This document shows, piece after piece, positions 1 to 5,873 of a stretch of 5,982 nt of DNA (position 1 is its first letter; every line of letters starts with the position of its first letter). Source of the DNA: an uncultured Planctomycetaceae bacterium. GTDB lineage: Bacteria; Planctomycetota; Planctomycetia; Pirellulales; UBA1268. Under the pieces are notes generated by a model that saw nothing but the letters and a program-made list of their open reading frames with translations, ran no database searches and was not told where the DNA came from. Made by a program: the position numbers and the translations under genes. The stretch is taken from assembly GCA_903949225.1 (NCBI GenBank), contig CAJAYZ010000156.1, positions 1 through 5,982 of the forward strand, in the 5' to 3' direction.

Positions 1-1
1 G

Positions 2-664
2 CGCACGAAGCTCCTCTGGCTCTGCCATCCCCACAATCCGACAGGCACGGTCTTCTCGCGCGCCGATCTCCTTGCCCTTGCCGACTTCGCCGCGCGGAAC
101 GCGATCCGGGTGGTGAGCGATGAGATCTGGGCAGACTTAATCCTCGACGACGTCCCCCACGTTCCCTTCGCCACGCTCGACCATCCGGCCGCGGCCTCGT
201 GCATCACGCTCGTCGCCCCATCGAAGACCTGGAATCTCGCCGGGCTGGGGTGCGCCGCAGCGATCATCCCCGAGGAGAGTGAGCGGAAGCGCTGGCGGCC
301 GTCGGGAGGGGGCCTGGTGCCGATGGTCAATCCACTCGGCTATGCCGCCGCCGAAGCGGCCTGGCTCCATGGCGATCCCTGGCGGCGCCGGCTCGTCGCC
401 CTCCTTGCCGATCATCGCGACCGGACGCTCGCCGCCGTCGCCGCGATCCCCGGCCTCGAGGCAACGCGGCCGCAGGCGACGTATCTGGTCTGGATCGACT
501 GCCGGAAAACCGGACATCCTGACCCGTTCGCTGCCTGCGTGGCGGCCGGGGTCGGCCCTTCCGACGGCCGCGATTTCGCGGCCCCAGGGTTCATTCGCCT
601 CAATACGGCTTGCCCCTCCGACCGGCTGGAAAAAGCCCTCGATCGCCTCCGCCGGGCGTTTTAG
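2..664 (+). CDS. MalY/PatB-type PLP-dependent C-S lyase / aminotransferase (5'-truncated by window edge)
   Basis: This is the C-terminal ~220 residues of a fold-type I PLP enzyme. The frame is already open at base 2, so the GTG at 110 is an internal valine and not a start. Seen in the fragment: the NPTG motif (residues 12-15), the SDEIW segment with the Asp that contacts the PLP ring nitrogen (D40), the PLP-binding lysine in APSKTWNLAG (K75), and a C-terminal FIRLNTACP segment whose Arg (about R199) should bind the substrate carboxylate. The spacing and the SKTWNLAG signature fit the MalY/PatB (cystathionine beta-lyase) branch, usually about 390 aa, so roughly 165-170 residues are missing upstream. 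The family typically cleaves L-cystathionine to homocysteine, pyruvate and ammonia in the cytoplasm. A related aminotransferase specificity cannot be excluded. The C-terminus looks intact. The next gene begins 121 bp downstream on the same strand, with no evident functional link. Confidence 0.9.
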   Translation, partial: RTKLLWLCHPHNPTGTVFSRADLLALADFAARNAIRVVSDEIWADLILDDVPHVPFATLDHPAAASCITLVAPSKTWNLAGLGCAAAIIPEESERKRWRPSGGGLVPMVNPLGYAAAEAAWLHGDPWRRRLVALLADHRDRTLAAVAAIPGLEATRPQATYLVWIDCRKTGHPDPFAACVAAGVGPSDGRDFAAPGFIRLNTACPSDRLEKALDRLRRAF

Positions 665-785
665 AGTGGTGGGGAAGAAACTCATGAAACCTTTCCCCCG
701 CTCGGCAGTTGGATGCTTCAGGAAGACCCGCCCGGCCCCGGCCGTCGCTGGGCACCCCTTTCCCCCCACCGTGGAACGCCCGACC

Positions 786-2810
786 ATGCCGACGATCGCC
801 CCCCCACGGCCGCTCCTTGTCGCCCTTCTCGTCGCTGCAGCCTGGGCTGTCGTCGCCCCCTCCGCGGGCCTCGCGGCCGAGGCAAAGAAACCCGGCGGGA
901 AGAAAGCCCGCGCCGCGGTTCCGTTCCGGCTCCCGGCCGCGGTCCGTGACGCCCCCGACGGCGCGTCCTTTGCTGTCGCCCCGATCGATCGCACCGCGCG
1001 TGACGACGTCCGCGCCGCCGCGGCCCGGATCGATGCGCTCCTTGCCGAGCGGCACGCGCGCGACGGCGTCGTGCCCCCCCCTTCGCTTTCCGATTCCCAG
1101 TTTCTCCGCCGCGCGTATCTCGATCTCGGCGGCCGGATCCCCACGCACGACGAGGCGAGCGCCTTCCTCGCCTCGACCGATCCCGACAAGCGCGCCGCCC
1201 TCGTCGACAGCCTGCTCGAGAGCCCCGACTGGGTGAGCCGGTTTTACAACGTCTGGGCCGACACGCTCCGGCTCACGGAGCGGCCGCAGAAAAACCTTTG
1301 GAGCGAGGCCTATCTCGATTGGGTGAAGCGGTCGATCGCCGCCAACCGCCCCTACGACGAGTGGGTCCACGACATGCTCACGGCCGATGGCAAGCTGTGG
1401 GAAAATCCCGCCGTCGGCTATCAGCTCCGCGACCAGGGGATGCCGCTCCCCTATGTCGACAACACCGTCCGCGTCTTCCTCGGCACGCAGATCGGCTGCG
1501 CCCAGTGCCACAACCATCCCTTCGACGCTTGGACGCAGCATCAGTTTTATGAACTGGCCGCCTTCACCGCCGGGACGCGCTCCGGCACCGGCGGCAAGCC
1601 GGAGAAGCCGGTGCGGAAGGAGATGCGCAAAGGTGCCCGCGCCGACACCGCGGATGCCACGGCAAAGAATGTCCGGGCCCTGATCGCCGAGAGCCGCAAG
1701 CGCGCCAATCAGAACGGCACGAAGGTCAACAACGCCTTCACGCAGTTTCTCCAAGCCAATGGCACGGTCGTCAACTTCCGCGACCGCGATCTGAAGCTCC
1801 CCCACGACTACCAGTACGACGATGCCAAGCCGGAGGAGGGCGTCGCGCCCCATGTCCTCTGGGGGGAAGTGCCCCAGGAGGCTCGCAGTCTCGACGGCCG
1901 CGCCCAATTCGCCGCTTGGGTCACCTCGCGCGACAATCCCCAATTTGCCCGCACGATCGCCAACCGGATGTGGAAGCTCTGCTTCGGCGTCGGCTTGGTC
2001 GAGCCGATCGACGACTTCCGCCCCGACAATCCCCCCTCCCATCCGGAGCTCATGGATCATCTCGCCGCCGAGATGCTCCGGCTCGACTTCGATCTCCGCG
2101 AGTTTTTTCGGATCGTCGTCTCGACCGAGGCCTGGCAGCGGCGGGCGATCCCCTACGACCCGACGACAGGAGAGGCGTTTTCGTTTGCCGCACCGAGCCT
2201 GCGGCGGCAATCGGCCGAGCAACTGTGGGATTCGATCCTCACCCTCGTGGCCCACGACCCTTGGGCCTACGAGCGTCCCACGGGCGAAGCCTTCGCGGCA
2301 GCGGTGAACCTCGATCTCTCCAGAAAAAATCCCGGCCTCGACGCGGCGCAGGCCGCCTTCGAGCGCTACGAGGATTCCCAGAGCCCGCGGAAGACGCGCC
2401 GGCAGACGATGCAGACCTACGGCTACAAAGGCCAGCTCCTCGCGCGGGCAAGCGAGCTCCCCACGCCGCTCCCCCTCGGCCACTTCCTCCGCCAGTTCGG
2501 CCAAGGAGACCGGGAGACGATCGACGGCAACCGGACGGTCGCCACCGTCCCGCAGATCTTGGCGATGTTCAACGGCCCGATCACCCACGCGATGCTCGAA
2601 CGGGGCTCGACGGTGGTCGACGAATTGGCCGAGCATGATCCTCCTCAGGCGGTTGATGTCATCTTCCTCTCGGTCCTCTCCCGGCTCCCCGACGAGGAGG
2701 ACCGGCAGCTGGCCCTCGGGGAGATCCGCAGCGCAGCCGATCGCCGCACCGGCTGTGGCAATCTGATCTGGGCGCTCCTCAACACGCGCGAGTTCCTCTT
2801 CATCCAATGA
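786..2810 (+). CDS. Exported DUF1549/DUF1553 (PSCyt2-PSD1) planctomycete protein
   Basis: A protein of 674 aa. Residues 9-33 form a hydrophobic signal segment ending in an Ala-rich GLAAEA cleavage region, so export is likely. DUF1549 (PSCyt2) covers about residues 78-265: RIDALLAERH, then FLRRAYLDLGGRIPT, then a CxxCH motif (C238, C241, H242) followed by NHPFDAW, typical of the family and resembling a c-type haem site. A basic linker (262-340) leads to LPHDYQYDDAKP. DUF1553 (PSD1) covers about 367-674, with FARTIANRMWKLCFGVGLVEP, VPQILAMFNGP and the usual family ending near ALLNTREFLF. Function is not established for these families; binding of haem or another cofactor is an inference from CxxCH. 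The ATG at 786 was chosen because it directly precedes the signal peptide. An in-frame ATG at 684 has a better purine-rich upstream sequence (GGGGAA at 671-676) but would add 34 residues before the hydrophobic segment. The gene overlaps the DUF1501 gene by four bases. Confidence 0.93.
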   Translation: MPTIAPPRPLLVALLVAAAWAVVAPSAGLAAEAKKPGGKKARAAVPFRLPAAVRDAPDGASFAVAPIDRTARDDVRAAAARIDALLAERHARDGVVPPPSLSDSQFLRRAYLDLGGRIPTHDEASAFLASTDPDKRAALVDSLLESPDWVSRFYNVWADTLRLTERPQKNLWSEAYLDWVKRSIAANRPYDEWVHDMLTADGKLWENPAVGYQLRDQGMPLPYVDNTVRVFLGTQIGCAQCHNHPFDAWTQHQFYELAAFTAGTRSGTGGKPEKPVRKEMRKGARADTADATAKNVRALIAESRKRANQNGTKVNNAFTQFLQANGTVVNFRDRDLKLPHDYQYDDAKPEEGVAPHVLWGEVPQEARSLDGRAQFAAWVTSRDNPQFARTIANRMWKLCFGVGLVEPIDDFRPDNPPSHPELMDHLAAEMLRLDFDLREFFRIVVSTEAWQRRAIPYDPTTGEAFSFAAPSLRRQSAEQLWDSILTLVAHDPWAYERPTGEAFAAAVNLDLSRKNPGLDAAQAAFERYEDSQSPRKTRRQTMQTYGYKGQLLARASELPTPLPLGHFLRQFGQGDRETIDGNRTVATVPQILAMFNGPITHAMLERGSTVVDELAEHDPPQAVDVIFLSVLSRLPDEEDRQLALGEIRSAADRRTGCGNLIWALLNTREFLFIQ

Positions 2811-4102
2811 GGCCGGCAATGAATCTCTCCTGGCTCGATTCCCGTCTCGCCCGCCGCGGCGCCATCGCCCGGATCGCGCGCACGGCTCTCGGCGTGACGG
2901 CGGTCGACGCGTTCCTTGCCGAGCGCCCAAGTGGCTTTGCGGCCGAGCCGCTTCCCTCAGGCACCAACATCATCACGCTCTTCATGCGCGGGGCGATGAG
3001 CCATCTCGACACCTTCGATCCCAAGCCGGGCCGCGAGGAGCAGGGGGAGACGGGCGTCATCCAGACGAAGACCCCGGGAATCGTCTTCGGCGAGTCGATG
3101 AAGAAGCTTGCCGGCATGTCGGACAGGCTGGCGATTCTCCGGGCCGTGACGACCCAAACCGGGGCCCACGAGCAGGGGACGTATCTGATGCGGACGAGCT
3201 ATCCGCAGATCAACTCCATCCGCCATCCGGCCTTCGGCGCCTGGGCGCTCCACGCGGCCGGCCGTCATCCGGGGGATCTCCCCGGCTATGTCCTCGTCGG
3301 CAACGGCAACGACCATCCCGGCAGCGGCTTTCTCGACCCGGCCCTCTCGCCGGTGCCAGTGGCCGATCCAAAGGCAGGCCTCGAGAACACGATGCGCCCC
3401 GCGTATCTCACCGAGGAGAACTTCGAGCGCCGGCTGTCGCTTGCCGAGAAGGTCGATCGCGACTTCAAGGCCTCCTACGGCGGCAACCAGATCGAGGCCT
3501 ACGATCGGATGTATGCCGAGGCGGTGCGGCTCCTGGGAAGCGTCGATCTCGAAGCCTTTGATCTCTCCAAGGAGCCGGAGAGCGTCCGCGATCGCTACGG
3601 GGCGGGCGTGGTCGGCAAGGGCTGCCTCCTTGCGCGCAGGCTTGTCGAGTCGGGGGTGCGAGTTGTGGAGGTGGAGGTCAACGGCTGGGACATGCACCGT
3701 GATCTCTTCGAGGAGCTCCCCACGAAGGCCTCCGCGCTCGACAAAGCCCTCGCCACGCTCCTCGACGATCTCAGCGACCGTGGCCTGCTCGGCACGACGC
3801 TCGTCGTCCTCGCCACGGAGTTTGGCCGGACGCCGAAGATCAACGAGAACGCCGGCCGCGATCACCATCCGGCGGTGTTTTCTTGCGTCCTCGCCGGGGC
3901 GGGGGTGAAGGGGGGCGTGGTTCACGGCGCGTCCGACGAGCGCGGCCATTCCCCCGATTCGGGTGCCGTATCCGTTGCCGACTTCAACACCACCGTCGCC
4001 GCGGCGGCCGGGCTCCCGTACGAGAAAGAGTTTCACGCCCCCAACGGCCGCCCCTTCAAGATCGGCGGCGGCGGGACACCGGTCCGCGAGGTCCTCGCGT
4101 AG
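2807..4102 (+). CDS. DUF1501 family protein (alkaline phosphatase/sulfatase-like fold)
   Basis: A protein of 431 aa if started at 2807. DUF1501 spans about residues 53-430 and belongs by established classification to the alkaline-phosphatase-like superfamily. Visible landmarks are MRGAMSHLDTFDPKPG (60-75), the GIVFGESMKKLAGMSDRLAILR block, VNGWDMH (291-297), TEFGRTPKI (337-345), AGRDHHP (349-355) and the C-terminal NGRPFKIGGGG. The Asp/His-rich blocks are where metal ligands would be expected in this fold, but no reaction is established for the family. The N-terminus has a twin arginine (R16-R17) followed by a weakly hydrophobic stretch ending near SGFAAE, consistent with Tat export though not a canonical motif. 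The start overlaps the upstream stop (ATGA), indicating translational coupling. An in-frame ATG at 2819 sits six bases after GAGG (2809-2812) and may be the true start, giving 427 aa. The DUF1549/DUF1553 plus DUF1501 pairing is a recurring planctomycete arrangement, so the two proteins probably work together in the envelope. Confidence 0.93.
   Translation: MRPAMNLSWLDSRLARRGAIARIARTALGVTAVDAFLAERPSGFAAEPLPSGTNIITLFMRGAMSHLDTFDPKPGREEQGETGVIQTKTPGIVFGESMKKLAGMSDRLAILRAVTTQTGAHEQGTYLMRTSYPQINSIRHPAFGAWALHAAGRHPGDLPGYVLVGNGNDHPGSGFLDPALSPVPVADPKAGLENTMRPAYLTEENFERRLSLAEKVDRDFKASYGGNQIEAYDRMYAEAVRLLGSVDLEAFDLSKEPESVRDRYGAGVVGKGCLLARRLVESGVRVVEVEVNGWDMHRDLFEELPTKASALDKALATLLDDLSDRGLLGTTLVVLATEFGRTPKINENAGRDHHPAVFSCVLAGAGVKGGVVHGASDERGHSPDSGAVSVADFNTTVAAAAGLPYEKEFHAPNGRPFKIGGGGTPVREVLA
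2809..2812 (+). promoter_or_regulatory. Shine-Dalgarno-like GAGG inside the gene overlap
   Basis: GAGG lies across the stop codon of the DUF1549/DUF1553 gene and six bases before the in-frame ATG at 2819. The spacing is ideal, so this site could make 2819 rather than 2807 the DUF1501 start. Either choice keeps the twin-arginine N-terminus. Confidence 0.45.
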
Positions 4103-4129
4103 CCCGGGGCAGGGGGGCGTCGCTAGCGC

Positions 4130-4158
4130 TTTCCACCGGCCGCGGATTGGTTCATAAT
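4130..4158 (+). promoter_or_regulatory. Candidate sigma70-type promoter for the cyclophilin gene
   Basis: TTTCCA (4130-4135, four of six matches to TTGACA) is followed by exactly 17 bases and then CATAAT (4153-4158, five of six matches to TATAAT). It sits in a relatively AT-rich spot within a very GC-rich 177-bp intergenic region, 28 bases after the DUF1501 stop. Transcription would start near 4165 and leave a leader of about 115 bases before the ATG at 4280. Planctomycete promoters are poorly defined and a hit of this quality can arise by chance. Confidence 0.35.
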
Positions 4159-4266
4159 CTCGCTCTCGATCGAGCGGATTGGCATCTGTAGAAGCCGCTG
4201 CTGGATCGGGCGTCTTGTGACCGACGTCCCGCACTGTCGCGTGGACGTCCACCGCCCACTTTTTCT

Positions 4267-4271
4267 GGGGA
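4267..4271 (+). promoter_or_regulatory. Ribosome binding site fixing the cyclophilin start
   Basis: GGGGA ends eight bases before the ATG at 4280. This supports 4280 over the upstream in-frame GTG at 4217, which would add 21 residues ahead of the Tat signal peptide. Confidence 0.6.
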
Positions 4272-4279
4272 TTCGCGAC

Positions 4280-4903
4280 ATGCCTGCCCGCACGCCCCTT
4301 GACCGCGCCAGTGCCTTCTCGCGCCGCGCCATCCTGTCGATGGCCGTCGCTGCTCTTGCCCTTTCACACCTTGGATTTGGGGGATCGACCTTGACCGCTG
4401 CCGACGCCAACAACCCGCGCTGCTTCCTCGACATCACCATTGGCGACAAGCCGGCCGGCCGGGTCGTGATCGAGCTCCACGCCGACGTGGTGCCGAAGAC
4501 GGCCGAGAACTTCCGCGCCTTGTGCACCGGCGAGAAGGGCTTTGGCTACAAGGGCTCGTCGTTCCACCGCGTGATCACCGACTTCATGTGCCAGGGGGGT
4601 GACTTCACCAACCACAACGGCACCGGCGGGAAGTCGATCTACGGGGCGAAGTTCGCCGACGAGAACTTCAAGCTCAAGCACACCGGCCCCGGCGTCCTCA
4701 GCATGGCCAACGCCGGCCCGAACACCAACGGCTCGCAGTTCTTCCTCTGCACGGTCGCCACGCCGTGGCTCGACGGCAAGCATGTCGTCTTCGGCAACGT
4801 CGTCGAGGGGATGGACGTCGTCAAGGCGATCGAGAAGGCCGGGTCGGCCAGCGGCAAGACGAGCGCCAAGATCGTGATCACCGACTGCGGCGAGGTGAAG
4901 TAA
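4280..4903 (+). CDS. Exported cyclophilin-type peptidyl-prolyl cis-trans isomerase, eukaryotic CypA-like
   Basis: A protein of 207 aa that should catalyse cis-trans isomerisation of Xaa-Pro peptide bonds. Residues 1-43 form a signal peptide with a twin-arginine motif (FSRRAILSM, R15-R16), a hydrophobic stretch (18-34) and an Ala-rich cleavage region near TAADA, so Tat export is inferred. The cyclophilin domain fills residues 46-207. All the catalytic-site residues known from human CypA are present at a constant offset of 42: R97, F102, M103, Q105, A143, N144, Q153, F155, W163, L164 and H168 (human R55, F60, M61, Q63, A101, N102, Q111, F113, W121, L122, H126). The loop TGEKGFGYKGS (83-93) and the ending GKTSAKI...DCG are eukaryotic-type and are absent from the shorter bacterial PpiA/PpiB as I recall them. 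The start is set by GGGGA upstream. It is preceded by its own candidate promoter and followed by a strong stem-loop, so it is probably monocistronic. The likely role is folding of exported proteins. Confidence 0.95.
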   Translation: MPARTPLDRASAFSRRAILSMAVAALALSHLGFGGSTLTAADANNPRCFLDITIGDKPAGRVVIELHADVVPKTAENFRALCTGEKGFGYKGSSFHRVITDFMCQGGDFTNHNGTGGKSIYGAKFADENFKLKHTGPGVLSMANAGPNTNGSQFFLCTVATPWLDGKHVVFGNVVEGMDVVKAIEKAGSASGKTSAKIVITDCGEVK

Positions 4904-4921
4904 GCAAGGCCTCCACCGTCG

Positions 4922-4961
4922 CGGAGTGACCGGGCTGCGCCACGCCGGCCCGGTCACTCCG
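4922..4961 (+). terminator. Strong stem-loop after the cyclophilin gene, probable terminator
   Basis: A perfect 14-bp inverted repeat, CGGAGTGACCGGGC (4922-4935) and its exact reverse complement (4948-4961), encloses a 12-base loop. It starts 19 bases after the cyclophilin stop. The size and position suit a transcription terminator. No T-tract follows, so if it terminates transcription it is not a classical intrinsic terminator. RNA 3'-end protection is the alternative role. Its right arm and loop belong to the repeat described separately. Confidence 0.55.
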
Positions 4962-4966
4962 TCGGC
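4933..4966 (+). repeat. Intergenic repeat, copy 1 (34 bp)
   Basis: Matches 5874-5907 at 33 of 34 positions in the same orientation; the one difference is C at 4941 versus T at 5882. This copy begins 30 bases after the cyclophilin stop and forms the inner part and right arm of the stem-loop at 4922-4961. It appears to be a dispersed intergenic (REP-like) element; the copy number outside the window is unknown. Confidence 0.8.
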
Positions 4967-5000
4967 TGGCGCTTCGAGGATAGGATTGGCAGCTACCCTT

Positions 5001-5004
5001 GGAG
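5001..5004 (+). promoter_or_regulatory. Ribosome binding site for the small protein (GTG start at 5013)
   Basis: GGAG lies eight bases before GTG 5013 and supports that start. A competing option is TTG at 4986, preceded by GAGGA (4976-4980) with five bases between, which would add nine residues. Confidence 0.45.
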
Positions 5005-5012
5005 CCCGCCCT

Positions 5013-5273
5013 GTGGACTTGCTCCCTTATCCTCGACGCACCGATCGAGAATCGATCGAAGCCGATGCCAGGCATGTCGTCGGCATGACTCCGGAGGAAC
5101 GCGCCGAGGTTTTCGTGGGGCTGGAAAGAACCATGGAAGCGATCCTCGCCCACCTTTCCCCCGAGGAGCGCCGTCGCCGTCGGGACGCTTCCCGGATGCT
5201 CGATCCCCGCCCCACCCCCTGGTGGAAAAACCTTCGCCGCTCCGCCTGGCCAGACGCCGATGCCGCCGACTGA
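5013..5273 (+). CDS. Small charged protein of unknown function, partner of the nucleotidyltransferase
   Basis: An 86-aa protein with no signal peptide or membrane segment. I do not recognise a named domain. It has two similar helix-cap-like motifs, MTPEER (25-30) and LSPEER (48-53), flanking an amphipathic stretch (about 31-48), then an Arg run (53-57), a PTPWWKNLRR segment (67-76) and an acidic tail. The pattern suggests two or three helices. It overlaps the nucleotidyltransferase gene by 14 bases (5260-5273), implying coupled translation. Small proteins containing an MTPEER-like motif are, from my memory of bacterial genomes, often encoded directly upstream of nucleotidyltransferases of this type, so a role as antitoxin or partner is plausible but is inference. 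The GTG at 5013 was chosen for the GGAG upstream; ATG 5085 (residue 25) would split the conserved-looking region and has no clear ribosome site. Confidence 0.72.
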   Translation: MDLLPYPRRTDRESIEADARHVVGMTPEERAEVFVGLERTMEAILAHLSPEERRRRRDASRMLDPRPTPWWKNLRRSAWPDADAAD

Positions 5274-5865
5274 TCTCCCCGCGCTTGCCGACGTCGTGCT
5301 CCGGCTCGGGCGAATCTTCGAGCGACTCGGGGTGCCCTACGCCATCGGTGGGGCCGTCGCCGTCAGTTTCTGGGGCGTGCCCCGCACGACCCAAGATGCC
5401 GATTGCCTGGTGGCCATTCCTGCCGTCACCTACCAGCGCCTGGCCGATGCGCTGAATGCGGAAGGCTTCATGATCGACGGGTCTTCAGCCCCTCAACCGG
5501 TGACTGTCGAAGCCCTGCTCCAGCAGGTCCGCGACGATCGATACATGACGCTCGTCTGCCGGGCGACAAGCGTCGAGCTCTTCGTACCGATCGTGCCGCT
5601 GCAGCACTCCATTCTGAAGCGGGCTGTCGGGCGGTCTTTCCACGGCCATACGATCCGCGTGACGACGCCCGAGGATCTGATTCTCTTGAAGATGGCGTTC
5701 CACCGCCACAAAGACCTGCAAGACATCAAGGGCATCCTCCACATCCAGAAGGGGCACCTCGACCTGTCTTATCTGCGGCACTGGAGCGCCCGGATGCTCG
5801 AAGCATCCTCCGCCCGCGAGCTTGACGAGTTGATCGCCACCTACGAAGCAGACCGTCCGGTCTGA
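5260..5865 (+). CDS. Minimal nucleotidyltransferase (AbiEii/MNT-like)
   Basis: A 201-aa cytoplasmic protein with a DNA polymerase beta-type nucleotidyltransferase core. IGGAVAVSFWG (29-39) supplies the Gly-Gly motif, RTTQDAD (42-48) the D-x-D metal-binding pair (D46, D48), and SVELF (104-108) the position usually occupied by a third acidic residue, here Glu (E106). TPEDLILLKMAFHRHKDLQDI (136-156) and GHLDLSYLRHW (165-175) match the C-terminal helices of nucleotidyltransferases grouped with the AbiEii/AbiGii toxins and related antitoxin-type MNT proteins. Such enzymes transfer NMP from NTP to RNA or protein; the substrate here is unknown. No clear ribosome binding site precedes ATG 5260, but the gene overlaps the preceding small gene by 14 bases, so translation is probably coupled. 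Length and motifs suggest an intact protein. Toxin, antitoxin or housekeeping function cannot be decided from the sequence. Confidence 0.85.
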   Translation: MPPTDLPALADVVLRLGRIFERLGVPYAIGGAVAVSFWGVPRTTQDADCLVAIPAVTYQRLADALNAEGFMIDGSSAPQPVTVEALLQQVRDDRYMTLVCRATSVELFVPIVPLQHSILKRAVGRSFHGHTIRVTTPEDLILLKMAFHRHKDLQDIKGILHIQKGHLDLSYLRHWSARMLEASSARELDELIATYEADRPV

Positions 5866-5873
5866 AAGGCGAC

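Noticed and set aside
110..112. GTG as a start codon for the aminotransferase
   Set aside because: The frame is open upstream to the window edge and encodes the conserved NPTG region, so this GTG is an internal valine codon.
137..1189. 350-codon minus-strand open frame spanning the aminotransferase end and the next gene start
   Set aside because: It crosses two well-supported plus-strand genes and an intergenic gap, and its translation is Arg/Ala/Gly-rich without domain features.
1497..1511. CxxCH motif as proof of a c-type cytochrome
   Set aside because: The motif is a constant part of DUF1549, but haem attachment is not shown by sequence alone, so the gene is not named a cytochrome.
600..2930. 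Very long (776-codon) open frame on the minus strand opposite the DUF1549/DUF1553 gene
   Set aside because: It is the antisense shadow of a high-GC gene: no recognisable motifs, an Arg/Gly/Glu-rich composition, and the plus strand carries clear family domains throughout.
4121..4128. CGCTAGCG palindrome after the DUF1501 gene as a terminator
   Set aside because: The stem would be only a few base pairs with no loop, and it lies directly before the candidate -35 element; too weak to call.
4217..4219. GTG as the cyclophilin start
   Set aside because: It would add 21 residues before the Tat signal peptide and lacks a good ribosome site; ATG 4280 has GGGGA at eight bases.
2957..4252. 431-codon open frame on the minus strand opposite the DUF1501 gene
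   Set aside because: Same explanation: low-complexity antisense translation with no motif, against a well-supported plus-strand protein family.
4986..4991. TTGGCA as a -35 box for the small-protein/nucleotidyltransferase unit
   Set aside because: No -10-like hexamer lies 16-18 bases downstream; that region is GC-rich and already at the start codon.
4926..5012. Upstream extension of the small protein to GTG 4926
   Set aside because: The extension runs through the stem-loop and repeat element, and a ribosome site sits in front of GTG 5013.
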